Positions 16,803 to 25,466 of a stretch of DNA of 64,000 nt are shown in pieces (positions within the stretch are counted from its first letter, which is position 1; each line of letters begins with the position of its first letter). A program made the position numbers and the translations under genes. Origin of the DNA: an uncultured Oscillospiraceae bacterium (GTDB lineage Bacteria > Bacillota > Clostridia > Oscillospirales > Ruminococcaceae); NCBI GenBank assembly GCA_910579175.1, contig CAJTTB010000006.1, forward strand, positions 66,785 to 130,784, in the 5' to 3' direction. Below the pieces are notes generated by a model that had not been told where the DNA came from, did not search any database, and saw only the letters and a program-made list of their open reading frames with translations.

Positions 16803-17285
16803 ATAGAAACGAAAGATAAAATCAAACAACAACGTCTGCATTTGGGATTAACTATGTTAGATGTTTCTAAAATTGTTGGCGTCAGTGAGGCTACTATTTC
16901 TAGATGGGAATCTGGGGATATTGCAAATATGAAGCGCGATAAAATTGTTTTACTTGCAAAAGCACTTCAAGTTTCACCAAATATCATCATGGGTTGGGGG
17001 GAAGATTCTGATAATGACCTTATCAACAATACACTTACCAAAGACCAACAGTTATTAATAAATCGTTATCAACAACTTAATGAAAAAGGTCAACAAAAAC
17101 TTTTAGAATATGCAGATGATCTAGTTAGCAGCAGTAAATATCAAACAGAAACCAAAATAACAACTACATTTTATCGTGCTGCAAAAAGTAAAACGAATAC
17201 TCCTCCACAATTGATAGAAGATACCACTAACCTAAAACAGCGATTACAAAATGCTACTCCAATTACCAGCGAAGATGATTTATAA
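16803..17285 (+). CDS. CI-like phage repressor, apparent AUA start codon
   Basis: About 160 residues. N-terminal HTH (residues about 5-60: KIKQQRLHLGLTMLDVSKIV then GVSEATISRWESG) and ALQVSPNIIMGW, typical of clostridial prophage repressors. No peptidase-type C-terminal domain; the tail is polar. No ATG, GTG or TTG fits: the promoter ends at 16778, the ribosome-binding site is 16789-16795, and the in-frame codons after it are ATA (16797), CCA, ATA (16803), GAA. I place the start at ATA 16803. An in-frame ATG at 16758 lies inside the promoter. ImmA follows 6 bases later. Confidence 0.75.
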   Translation: METKDKIKQQRLHLGLTMLDVSKIVGVSEATISRWESGDIANMKRDKIVLLAKALQVSPNIIMGWGEDSDNDLINNTLTKDQQLLINRYQQLNEKGQQKLLEYADDLVSSSKYQTETKITTTFYRAAKSKTNTPPQLIEDTTNLKQRLQNATPITSEDDL

Positions 17286-17291
17286 ATAAAT

Positions 17292-17876
17292 ATGTCACAA
17301 CAACTATATGGATTATATACCAAAATTAGAAATATCACATGGAATATCTTTTTAGACAATCATATCTCATCACTTCCAGTTGATATCGTAAAAATTATTC
17401 AGCATTATCAGATTACCATCATAAAAAATCATGAAGTCTGCGAACTCAAAAAAGATGAAATGGCGGTCAGTCTTTTTGAACACAACAGTAATCAATGGTA
17501 TATTATCTATCAAAATGATATACTTTCTATAGCGGATAAGCGCTTTTTATTGGCTCATGAGTTAGGTCATATTTTACTTGGTCATGTATCTATTCTAGGA
17601 CACCCTGTACGCTCTAATATCAAAATACGAGAAGAAAAAGAAGCCGATATGTTTGCACTCAGGCTTTTGGCACCAGCTTGTGTATTAGCTGCTTTAAATA
17701 TTCATACCGCAGAACAAATTATGAAACTGTGTAATATATCAAAACAGTCTGCATCCATTAGAGCCGCTCGAATGAAAGAACTTTATAAACGAGATTTATT
17801 CTGCAAGCATCCACTGGAAAAACAAATGTTACAACAATTTGAAAAATTTATTCAAACCTATAAAAATTCAGATTAA
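17292..17876 (+). CDS. ImmA/IrrE family metallo-endopeptidase
   Basis: 194-residue peptidase M78 with zinc motif HELGHILLGH (about residues 97-106) and a downstream EKEADMFALRLL helix supplying the third ligand. In ICEBs1 and related prophages ImmA cleaves the repressor encoded beside it, releasing the mobile element. It is 6 bases from the repressor gene and surely co-transcribed. No integrase, excisionase or structural phage gene lies nearby, so its only visible partner is the repressor. Confidence 0.9.
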   Translation: MSQQLYGLYTKIRNITWNIFLDNHISSLPVDIVKIIQHYQITIIKNHEVCELKKDEMAVSLFEHNSNQWYIIYQNDILSIADKRFLLAHELGHILLGHVSILGHPVRSNIKIREEKEADMFALRLLAPACVLAALNIHTAEQIMKLCNISKQSASIRAARMKELYKRDLFCKHPLEKQMLQQFEKFIQTYKNSD

Positions 17877-17917
17877 AAAATTGTATATTTTATTCTATCT
17901 TATATAGCATTTCATTC

Positions 17918-17946
17918 TTGACTTATCGCTTATTTTTTATTATAAT
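17918..17946 (+). promoter_or_regulatory. Strong sigma-A promoter of a candidate small RNA
   Basis: TTGACT (17918-17923), exactly 17 bases, TATAAT (17941-17946): one of the best promoter matches in the window, with no protein gene behind it. Confidence 0.75.
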
Positions 17947-17952
17947 ATAAAT

Positions 17953-18083
17953 AGATAGTCTTTAAGAGTATCTAAAAAAACAAAAGCTGTTTTAAGGCTG
18001 CAACTTTAAAACAGGTATAAGAAGTTTTTTAGTAATTCTCCAAATCCTCAGCCAATCATAAATGATTGGCTGAGGATTCTTTT
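17953..18083 (+). ncRNA. Candidate structured small RNA, unnamed
   Basis: About 130 bases between a near-consensus promoter and an intrinsic terminator. The 5' part folds into a two-tier hairpin: CTAAAAAAAC (17972-17981) with GTTTTTTAG (18024-18032), and inside it CTGTTTTAA (17987-17995) with TTAAAACAG (18006-18014). A single-stranded AATTCTCC (18034-18041), which is anti-Shine-Dalgarno-like, precedes the terminator stem AATCCTCAGCCAATCAT (18043-18059) with its complement (18062-18078). No start codon with a ribosome-binding site is present. I recognise no known RNA family. Confidence 0.55.
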
Positions 18084-18432
18084 ATGAGATAAAATCAATT
18101 GTTTCATTCATGAAAAAACTGTACAGTCCTCTATTTCTAAATTACAATGCAAAAATGGCTAACCAATCGTCAATCAGATACAAAAATTAATAGCTTTAAT
18201 TTTTATACACAAAATTATTTTCATATATACTCAAAAAAAGACTTTTTGATAACACATGCAAAATTTGACGTCGTATCTTAACACAAACGCACATTACTTT
18301 GATTCTTTCCCAATTCCAAAAAAATGTCTGGCAAACTAAAAAAATATAACCAAGATATCATTACATGTTTTATCAATTCTATTTATTGGTCATTTCATAA
18401 ATTCATGATCATCTACAACTTTACAAACAACA
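18084..18432. other. Intergenic region without a recognised gene
   Basis: About 350 A/T-rich bases between the small RNA terminator and the tRNA terminator. One short frame (18324-18518) has no ribosome-binding site and runs through the tRNA terminator. I see no attachment-site repeat of the tRNA ends here. Confidence 0.4.
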
Positions 18433-18459
18433 TAAAAAAACCGAATGTTTTCATTCGGT
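18433..18459 (-). terminator. Terminator of the tRNA-Leu unit
   Basis: ACCGAATG (18440-18447) pairs with CATTCGGT (18452-18459); the minus strand continues in a run of T. Confidence 0.85.
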
Positions 18460-18531
18460 CCCAATGTCTTCACCCAATCAGAGAAACAATTGTGTTTTTC
18501 TTCTGGGTTTCACTATAAAATCATTTGATGA

Positions 18532-18615
18532 TGCAGAGGATGGGACTTGAACCCACACAGTATTGCTACCACTAGAACCTGAATCTAGCGCGTCTGCCAA
18601 TTCCGCCACCCCTGC
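18532..18615 (-). tRNA. tRNA-Leu (anticodon CAG)
   Basis: 84 bases with long variable arm as in class II tRNAs. The acceptor stem GCAGGGG/CCTCTGC closes with one G-U; the anticodon arm CTAGA-TTCAGGT-TCTAG gives CAG (reads CUG). T arm contains GTTCAAGTC. CCA is not encoded. It begins immediately after the T tract of the preceding terminator. Confidence 0.92.
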
Positions 18616-18647
18616 AAAAAAATAAGCCGTATATAATACGGCTTATT
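18616..18647 (-). terminator. Hairpin terminator between the two tRNA-Leu genes
   Basis: 12-bp perfect stem (18621-18632 with 18636-18647), 3-base loop, T run on the minus strand ending exactly where the next tRNA begins. Confidence 0.75.
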
Positions 18648-18653
18648 GGGAAT

Positions 18654-18740
18654 TGGTGCCGGTGGCCGGACTCGAACCGGCACGGTATTGCTACCAATGG
18701 ATTTTGAGTCCATCACGTCTGCCAATTCCATCACACCGGC
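18654..18740 (-). tRNA. tRNA-Leu (anticodon CAA)
   Basis: 87 bases including an encoded CCA. Acceptor GCCGGTG/CACCGGC is fully paired; the anticodon arm ATGGA-CTCAAAA-TCCAT gives CAA (reads UUG); long variable arm; T arm GTTCGAGTC. Confidence 0.94.
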
Positions 18741-18750
18741 GACAGTGATT

Positions 18751-18779
18751 ATTATACTAGAACTGACAAAAAAAGTCAA
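18751..18779 (-). promoter_or_regulatory. Promoter of the tRNA-Leu genes
   Basis: Minus strand TTGACT (18774-18779), 17 bases, TATAAT (18751-18756), about 10 bases before the tRNA-Leu(CAA) 5' end. Confidence 0.8.
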
Positions 18780-18819
18780 CCCCTTTTTTTAAAAAAAATG
18801 AAAAAATTTGCAATTTTCT

Positions 18820-19374
18820 TTAGAATGTTCTCTCAATGTCATAACAAGCTCGCTCTCCACCAATAAATTTTAATCTTGTACGGGCACAGGTCAAAGAAGC
18901 CTCTCCAATTTTACAAATAGATAAACGCACTGGTACAGCTACTTTTTTTAAATGCATACCAATCAAAGTATTTCCAATATCCATGCCACAATCTGCCTTG
19001 ATTTCCTCTACTACAACAGGACAGGACAAAGACTGGTATACAATTGTGGCAAAGGAACCACCTGCTTTTGGCTGTGGAACTACATGAACCTGTTCTAGAC
19101 GCTCTCTTCGGGCAACTTCCTTTTCTATAATAATCGCCCGATTGAGATGTTCACAACATTGAGCTGCCAAATAAATTTCATGCTGCTGTAAAATAGGATA
19201 CATTCCATCAAATAGTGCCTTTGCAACCTCCATACTAGAATGAGAACCTATTTTATGCCCTGTTACTTCGCTGCTAGAACAACCTACAATCAAAATAGCA
19301 CCCTTTGAAACCTTTGCCAATTCCAACAATTCCATCGTTGCTGATTGTATTTGTTTTTGAATCACCTCTAACAT
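18820..19374 (-). CDS. TIGR01440/YwlG family protein (UPF0340)
   Basis: 184-residue conserved Firmicutes protein of unknown biochemical role (YwlG/DUF436). Recognised by ILIVGCSSSEVTGHKIGS near residue 27, the ADCGMDIGNTLIGMHLKKVAVP block (about 128-149), and GEASLTCARTRLKFIGGERA near the C terminus. Normal length. Start supported by AGGGTGA. Transcribed alone, upstream of the tRNA-Leu genes on the same strand. Confidence 0.85.
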   Translation of the reverse strand: MLEVIQKQIQSATMELLELAKVSKGAILIVGCSSSEVTGHKIGSHSSMEVAKALFDGMYPILQQHEIYLAAQCCEHLNRAIIIEKEVARRERLEQVHVVPQPKAGGSFATIVYQSLSCPVVVEEIKADCGMDIGNTLIGMHLKKVAVPVRLSICKIGEASLTCARTRLKFIGGERACYDIERTF

Positions 19375-19470
19375 AATCTTTCACCCTTTCTTTTTGTGAG
19401 ATTATTATACCTCGAATCACATAAAATGTAAATCTCTTTTGATAGTTTATCCTACTCTTTCTATGATAAC

Positions 19471-19502
19471 AAAAAAACAATGCTGTAAAAAATTACAGCA
19501 TT
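19471..19502 (-). terminator. Terminator downstream of spoIVA
   Basis: AATGCTGTAA (19479-19488) pairs with TTACAGCATT (19493-19502), followed on the minus strand by seven T. It lies about 130 bases past the spoIVA stop, with a dispersed repeat in between. Confidence 0.75.
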
Positions 19503-19547
19503 ACTTTTATTATGATGTTTTCAAATCATAATATTACTCAAAAAGGA

Positions 19548-19609
19548 AAAGATATATTGTTTGTCATTTCACAAGCCAAAAACAAAGTTGACTGCTATAT
19601 GATAAAAAT
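19548..19609. repeat. Dispersed repeat, copy A
   Basis: About 62 bases closely matching 44953-45006 on the same strand. Shared blocks: AAGATATATT, TTTGT, ATTTC, CCAAA, TTGACTG and ATAAAAA, in order. Copy A carries about 7 extra bases between CCAAA and TTGACTG. Both copies sit between a gene's stop codon and a terminator hairpin. Confidence 0.6.
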
Positions 19610-19634
19610 CCATCCCTTACCTTGGAATCTTTCT

Positions 19635-21110
19635 CTATAAAATAATACAAATCAATCCACTACATCCTTCATTGATAATTCGTTCAATGGTTTCTTGTAG
19701 TTTAATTCTTGCTTCTGCTGGCATACGATACAACTTATTGTGCAATCCCTCATTTACCAAAGAATGCAATGATTTTCCAAAGATATTAGATTCCCATATT
19801 TTTTGAGGGTTATCATCAAATTCATTCATCACATACATTACCAAATCTTCAGATTGACTTTCGCTTCCCACAATCGGACTCACCTCAGTTGTAATATTGG
19901 CTTTCATCATATGAATAGAAGGAGCCTGTGCGCGTAATCGAACGCCATATTTTCCGCCTTGTTTCATAATTTCGGGTTCTTCTAAAGAAAGTTGCTCTAA
20001 TGTTGGCATAACAATACCATAACCTGTAGCTTCCACTTCTTCTAAAGCGTCTTTAAAGCGCAGATATTCTTTTCTCATCTGTGCCAATTCTACCAATAAC
20101 GGCAGCAAGCCTTCTTCCCCTTGTATTTCTAAACCGCTTTCATCCGAAAGAATTTGATAAAACAGCGCGTCTTTTAAATCAATTGTAATCTCTGCACATC
20201 CAGTGCCCAAATCAATTTTATGAACCGAAATACGCTTTATCTGTTCACATTCAGCAATTCCCTTTGTAATTCCTTCTACCTCATGAATTGTCTTAATATC
20301 CTTTGCAGAATTTTTAATATGTTCAAAAACGGTTACCTTTAACCAATGGTCTTTTTTAAGCATATTAATCCATTTTGGCATCTCAACGGAAATTTCCTTT
20401 ACTGGGAATTGAAATAAAATTTGTTTAATTGCCTGTTTGATGTCATTTTCATCCAATTCCAAACAGTTCATTGGCAATACTGGTACATGGTATTTTTCAG
20501 TCAATTCTGCACCCAATGCCCTGGAAGATTCAGCATGGGGATTGATACAATTCAGCAATACAACAAATGGTTTGTTCATTTGCTTGAGTTCATTCACAAC
20601 TCGTTCTTCTGCTTCTTCATATTCATCTCTGGGAATATCACTGATACTGCCATCGGTTGTCACCACAATTCCAACTGTAGAATGTTCTGTAATCACCTTC
20701 TGTGTTCCCACTTCTGCTGCCATATTAAAGGGGATTTCCTGTTCAAACCATGGAGTAATTACCATTCTAGGCATTTCATTTTCAATATATCCCAATGAGC
20801 TTGGCACAATATAGCCTACACAATCTATCAAGCGCACATTTAATTTGACGTTTTCTTCCAACTCCACCTGTACAGCTTCCTCTGGAATAAACTTGGGTTC
20901 TGTTGTCATAATTGTCTTTCCAGCGGCAGATTGCGGCAATTCATCTACTGCACGTTCACGGCGAAAATCACTTGTAATGCGCGGAATCACTAAAGTTTCC
21001 ATAAACTTTTTAATAAATGTAGATTTTCCAGTACGAACCGGACCCACAACCCCAATATAAATATCGCCTTGTGTTCTCTGTGCAATATCCTTATAAATAT
21101 TTTGTTCCAT
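19635..21110 (-). CDS. spoIVA: Stage IV sporulation protein A, spore coat morphogenetic ATPase
   Basis: 491 residues, normal length. SpoIVA polymerises on the forespore surface using ATP and forms the coat basement layer. Walker A GPVRTGKST (about 24-32), a TRAFAC-like switch region DCVGYIVPSS, NCINPHAESSRALG, and the conserved C-terminal end CSGLICIIL are visible. It is 22 bases downstream of the SipL-like gene, so both are made together in the mother cell. Confidence 0.97.
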   Translation of the reverse strand: MEQNIYKDIAQRTQGDIYIGVVGPVRTGKSTFIKKFMETLVIPRITSDFRRERAVDELPQSAAGKTIMTTEPKFIPEEAVQVELEENVKLNVRLIDCVGYIVPSSLGYIENEMPRMVITPWFEQEIPFNMAAEVGTQKVITEHSTVGIVVTTDGSISDIPRDEYEEAEERVVNELKQMNKPFVVLLNCINPHAESSRALGAELTEKYHVPVLPMNCLELDENDIKQAIKQILFQFPVKEISVEMPKWINMLKKDHWLKVTVFEHIKNSAKDIKTIHEVEGITKGIAECEQIKRISVHKIDLGTGCAEITIDLKDALFYQILSDESGLEIQGEEGLLPLLVELAQMRKEYLRFKDALEEVEATGYGIVMPTLEQLSLEEPEIMKQGGKYGVRLRAQAPSIHMMKANITTEVSPIVGSESQSEDLVMYVMNEFDDNPQKIWESNIFGKSLHSLVNEGLHNKLYRMPAEARIKLQETIERIINEGCSGLICIIL

Positions 21111-21132
21111 ATATCTCTACTCCATTTCTCTT

Positions 21133-22671
21133 TTAATCTACAATCGGAATTAATATCATTCCTCTGGAAGACAAAACTTCCTGGTCAATGGAATTTTGTT
21201 CTATAATCGCCGTTACAGAGGTATTATATTTTTTAGCGATTTCCCAAATGCTTTCACCAGCATCGGCAAAGTAAAGTCGTAAAGCACATTTATCATCTCT
21301 TGTTTTGAGTTGTTCTTCATGAATTTGGATATCCATCATCACATTTTCATAACTAAATTCATATAGAACACCATCTATTAGAAACTCAATTCTCAATTCT
21401 AACTCATCTATAGAATTGATTGTATAAGCAATATTTAATATTTGCAAATAGGGTTCAAATCCACACTCTTGCTCTAGTAAACCAATGTCAATATTCATCT
21501 CACAGGGAATGGTCTGCTCCACACAAATTGGTGTATGTTCTTGGTCCACTGCAAGAATTGTCAAAGATAAGCTGCACATTATTTCTATACTGTTTTCTTT
21601 GCGCGTCCAATTGACAGCTCCAATATCGTAAATCATATCATAGATATATTCTAAATTGCTCTGGTTAAGCGAAATATTCTTTTTTAGAACGATATTTTCC
21701 TGAATCAAACGGTTCATTTTTTCTAGCTTAATCTTTTCTTCTATGTTTTCTGTTTCATAGCAGGTGGAATAACAATCATCTACCAATTGTACCAATTTGT
21801 TTTTACCCGCTTCACAAACTGCACGTACTCCAAGTTCAACTGTAAATGAATAACAGTCTCCATCATCTTCAATCTGCATATCAATATCATAATTGACGAT
21901 TTCAAATCGAACATAACACTTAAAATCTTCATCTACCCCATCTAAATCAATAATCTGACTAATGGGAATGGTATGTTCAATCACTTCTGGTTTATCAGGT
22001 GTTTTACTGCATAAATATAAAGTATGTAAAGAAATTTCACCTTTGCATACAATTTTATTGGCCAGCATTTTATAATCTTGTGCAGTCGCCACTGCACGAT
22101 AACTTAAAATATCATGAATCGCTGGTTTGCCATGTCCTATTTCCAATTCTTCTTTTATGGTAAAATCTTTGGTCACAAACAATTTATTTTCACAGATATT
22201 GGTTTCTCTTTTATGTAGTTGAAGATCATTACAATCGCTGATAATTTGAATGTTTTTTGGTTTTATAACCACGGTTTTCATACTAATAGCACCGTGAATA
22301 TCCAGCCGTTTTGAGTTTACGGGACGACAGTTTACATAATTGCACTTTGAAGAAATAATCGCATATCCTCCAGTACAATCTTCCTTTAATTCTACTGATT
22401 TTGTAAATGCCTGTTTTTGTTCTAGCTGTGTTAATTTGTTGTCATTTTCACTGACATACAACATCTTAATCACAGCAACACCATCAATGGTCAATTTATT
22501 CCCATTCATTCGTTGAGAAATAATCGCAGTGTCAATATGGCTCTTTAATACTTTAAAGATACCTGGACAATAGTCTGGCAACATATAATCTAGCTCCACA
22601 GACTGCTCTAACACCCCATCAAATATTGTTTCATTGACACAAATATTTTCCTTAGAAACATGAAATTCCAC
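21133..22671 (-). CDS. sipL: SipL-like spore coat assembly protein (SPOCS/DUF3794 and LysM)
   Basis: 512 residues: repeated DUF3794 (SPOCS) domains (about 30-130, 175-280 and 325-430) and a C-terminal LysM domain (about 462-509, IWEIAKKYNTSVTAIIEQN). This is the architecture of Clostridioides difficile SipL, the functional counterpart of Bacillus SpoVID, which binds SpoIVA and links coat to spore surface. Location directly upstream of spoIVA supports the assignment. It has no signal peptide, fitting a mother-cell cytoplasmic protein. Confidence 0.88.
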   Translation of the reverse strand: MEFHVSKENICVNETIFDGVLEQSVELDYMLPDYCPGIFKVLKSHIDTAIISQRMNGNKLTIDGVAVIKMLYVSENDNKLTQLEQKQAFTKSVELKEDCTGGYAIISSKCNYVNCRPVNSKRLDIHGAISMKTVVIKPKNIQIISDCNDLQLHKRETNICENKLFVTKDFTIKEELEIGHGKPAIHDILSYRAVATAQDYKMLANKIVCKGEISLHTLYLCSKTPDKPEVIEHTIPISQIIDLDGVDEDFKCYVRFEIVNYDIDMQIEDDGDCYSFTVELGVRAVCEAGKNKLVQLVDDCYSTCYETENIEEKIKLEKMNRLIQENIVLKKNISLNQSNLEYIYDMIYDIGAVNWTRKENSIEIMCSLSLTILAVDQEHTPICVEQTIPCEMNIDIGLLEQECGFEPYLQILNIAYTINSIDELELRIEFLIDGVLYEFSYENVMMDIQIHEEQLKTRDDKCALRLYFADAGESIWEIAKKYNTSVTAIIEQNSIDQEVLSSRGMILIPIVD

Positions 22672-22871
22672 TCTGATACAGCTCCTTTATTCTCCATACG
22701 AGTTTTTCTAAATTAAGCATATTCAAAGAGTGGACAGATTATAACTATGTATTTTACTTTTCCATCCCTCTCTCGATACGACTGCACTCACTTCATATTT
22801 ATGCAGACATCTATCAGAAAATACCAGTCCCAAATTATCTTTTGATTGTACCAATGGGATTGATGCGGAAC

Positions 22872-22907
22872 AAAAAAAGAGCTATTACAAATCCATTGTA
22901 ATAGCTC
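22872..22907 (-). terminator. Terminator of the transglutaminase-like gene
   Basis: GAGCTATTACAA (22879-22890) pairs with TTGTAATAGCTC (22896-22907); a run of seven T follows on the minus strand. The rest of 22672-22871 is the sipL leader and promoter region, where I see no clear promoter. Confidence 0.85.
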
Positions 22908-22935
22908 GCCCTATCTTTATAATTGTATCTTTTAA

Positions 22936-23832
22936 TTAACCCAAACGATTTTGATTGCTGTATTTGGTTCCCAACTGTGCATAAGTTTTACAAAAACGAT
23001 CATAACGAATATTGCCATTTACTGTCATATTATCTTCTACCTGTGGATCAAATACATAAGTCACGCCATCAATATAGACCTCAGCCCAAACATGTCCAAT
23101 CTTTCCCCCGCCTGCTCTTGCAGTCATGCCATCAATATAGCCTGCATCCAATCCAATTGTTTCGACCATTGCAATAAAAGCAGCAGTATATTTATTACAA
23201 GGTCCAATATGGCGATCTAACAATGCCATTGCATTCCATGCAATATATCCTTGTGAACCTTCTGTTACATTTCCATATCCAGCAGATGGATAAATATTGG
23301 TTCCATAAGAAGTGGTATTGATGAGATAATCATAAATTGCTTTTACTTTAGAATAGGTGTCTGGCATTTGGTCAATGCCAATTTGATCAAATACTTCTTG
23401 AATCTTCTGATCTACATTTGCAAATCCAGTGGATTTTGGATTGAGTGTCGCACCATTTAAAATTTCTTGAATGCTGGCATTGTGCACCTTTTGTTTACTC
23501 ACTACAGACTCTACCAAATAGTCAGAACAAATAAAGGTACCATCTTCAATTTTATAGAAATTTTTATCAGTTGTTGCTACCACATGAACCGCAGTACCAG
23601 CAGGTGTTACACCAAAAGACTTAGAAGCAGTAGTAGGTTGCTGACGGCGGTTACAAGGGTCGGTCAAATACATCACTTTATCAGTTGGTGTTTCTGTCCA
23701 AGTGAATGCCGCGGATACAGTTACAGGGGTCGCAATGGAAACAGCAGACATGGACGGAAGTACAGCACTTGACATCATAGTAACAGCCAATAAACCAGAA
23801 GCAGCAATTTTTTTTATATTTGATTTTCTCAT
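22936..23832 (-). CDS. Secreted transglutaminase-like domain protein
   Basis: 298 residues with a Sec signal peptide (positive RKSNIKK, hydrophobic core, alanine-rich cleavage region near residue 45). An SH3-like segment (about 55-105) is followed by a transglutaminase-like papain-fold domain (about 130-280) with triad Cys (GPCNKYTAAF), His (GHVWAEVYI) and Asp (YVFDPQVED). Such clostridial proteins are secreted peptidases or cross-linkers of unknown substrate. ATG at 23832, not TTG 23841, fits GGGAGA. Monocistronic. Confidence 0.82.
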   Translation of the reverse strand: MRKSNIKKIAASGLLAVTMMSSAVLPSMSAVSIATPVTVSAAFTWTETPTDKVMYLTDPCNRRQQPTTASKSFGVTPAGTAVHVVATTDKNFYKIEDGTFICSDYLVESVVSKQKVHNASIQEILNGATLNPKSTGFANVDQKIQEVFDQIGIDQMPDTYSKVKAIYDYLINTTSYGTNIYPSAGYGNVTEGSQGYIAWNAMALLDRHIGPCNKYTAAFIAMVETIGLDAGYIDGMTARAGGGKIGHVWAEVYIDGVTYVFDPQVEDNMTVNGNIRYDRFCKTYAQLGTKYSNQNRLG

Positions 23833-24138
23833 TCTAAACAATCTCCCAAAAATTAAATTCCTTCTTATTGATAATCGTTATACTCCTTACAAAGCTAGAT
23901 AATAAAGCCTCAATTTGTAAAGAGTTCGTAAAGGAGTATTACAAACTGGTTACAATTATAACTCTTTTGTAAACAAATTGAAAGATAAAAATCATGTTTA
24001 GAGTAAAAAATAGCTTTTTCTACAAAAACAAAAGGAAATTTTTGGAATTATTGACCAAAAAATCAATTTCTATCTCCATTTATATCCATTTTTGCAACAA
24101 TCTTCTGTTATCCTCATTGAGAAGTTACACCCAACGAC

Positions 24139-25365
24139 TTAAAATACTACTTTGTGAAATACCTTTTTCCCTTTTTTGATAATCAAATAGCCCTGTGTAT
24201 AATCTGATTTTTGAAGCAGAGTGGTTGCATCTGTTATTTTGCAATCATCAATTGCAATACCACCCTGTTGTACCAATCTTCTTGCCTCACTTTTTGATGG
24301 GCACAGTTTTGTTTTGCACAACAAATCTAAAATTCCAACTGCACCATCTGTAAGATCATCCGCATTCAATGTAGTCGTTGGCATATTTTCATCTTGTACT
24401 CCTTGACCAAACACGGATTTAGAAGTTTCTAATGCCTTGATTGCTTCCTTTTCCCCATGTACCATTTTGGTTACTTCAAAGGCTAGTCTTTCTTTTGCCT
24501 GATTGAGTTCACTACCACTTAAGGTGCGTTCCATTTCTTCAATTTCTTCAATGGGTACAAAAGTCAACAATTTTAAACACTTGATTACATCAGCGTCATC
24601 TACATTTCTCCAGTATTGGAAAAACTCATAAGGAGAAGTTTTCTCTGGGTCCAACCACACAGCTCCTTTTTCAGTTTTTCCCATCTTTTTACCTTCTTTG
24701 GTAGTCAAAAGCGTAAAGGTCATTCCATAAACTTCTTGATTCTTTTTACGGCGTACCAATTCTACTCCACCTAAAATATTAGACCACTGATCATCTCCGC
24801 CAAACTCAATCTTGCAGTTGTAAGTTTGATTGAGATGATAAAAATCATAACTTTGCAATAGCATGTAATTAAATTCTAAAAAGCTCAATCCCTTTTCTAG
24901 TCGCGTTTTAAAACATTCTGCTGTCAACATGCGATTTACAGAAAAATGAACCCCTACATCGCGCAAAAATTCCATATAATTGAGATTTAACAACCAATCT
25001 CCATTCTGTACCATCAAAGCACCTTGTTCGTCAAAAGTAATAAAACGTGACATCTGGCGTTTAAAACATTCTGCATTGTGATTGATATCTTCTATACTCA
25101 ACATTTTGCGCATATCCGTTTTTCCTGTTGGATCACCTATCATCGTTGTACCTGTACCCAATAGTGCAATTGGGCGATGTCCCGCCCTTTGCATATGTGC
25201 CATAACAACCAATTGCAAAAAGTGTCCTACATGCAAACTGTCTGCTGTTGGGTCAAATCCAATATAAAAGGTAACCTTTTCTTGATTTAACAATTCTTCA
25301 ATTTTATCCTCATGGGTTGCTTGTGCAATGAGTCCTCTTCGTTTTAATTCCTGAAATACAGTCAT
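24139..25365 (-). CDS. tyrS: Tyrosyl-tRNA synthetase
   Basis: 408-residue class I synthetase charging tRNA-Tyr. Class I HIGH motif as LHVGHF (about residues 44-49), tyrosine-binding DYF-type region, KMSKS-equivalent KMGKTEKGAVW (about 229-239), and a C-terminal S4 RNA-binding domain. Controlled by the upstream T-box leader, which reads uncharged tRNA-Tyr. Confidence 0.97.
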   Translation of the reverse strand: MTVFQELKRRGLIAQATHEDKIEELLNQEKVTFYIGFDPTADSLHVGHFLQLVVMAHMQRAGHRPIALLGTGTTMIGDPTGKTDMRKMLSIEDINHNAECFKRQMSRFITFDEQGALMVQNGDWLLNLNYMEFLRDVGVHFSVNRMLTAECFKTRLEKGLSFLEFNYMLLQSYDFYHLNQTYNCKIEFGGDDQWSNILGGVELVRRKKNQEVYGMTFTLLTTKEGKKMGKTEKGAVWLDPEKTSPYEFFQYWRNVDDADVIKCLKLLTFVPIEEIEEMERTLSGSELNQAKERLAFEVTKMVHGEKEAIKALETSKSVFGQGVQDENMPTTTLNADDLTDGAVGILDLLCKTKLCPSKSEARRLVQQGGIAIDDCKITDATTLLQKSDYTQGYLIIKKGKKVFHKVVF

Positions 25366-25466
25366 TGATTGATTCTCCTTTTTATTTTTTTGATTGTTGT
25401 TATTTTGACATTTGATTTTAGATTTATCCTATGAAAGTAAATCGTATTGTTCAATAGTTAGGCAAT

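Noticed and set aside
18324..18518. 64-residue plus-strand frame before the tRNA genes
   Set aside because: No ribosome-binding site, A/T-rich composition, and it crosses the tRNA terminator.
18585..18779. 64-residue open frame on the minus strand
   Set aside because: It lies across both tRNA-Leu genes and their terminator; its SKSIGSNTVPVRVRPPAP-type text is the familiar false translation of tRNA.
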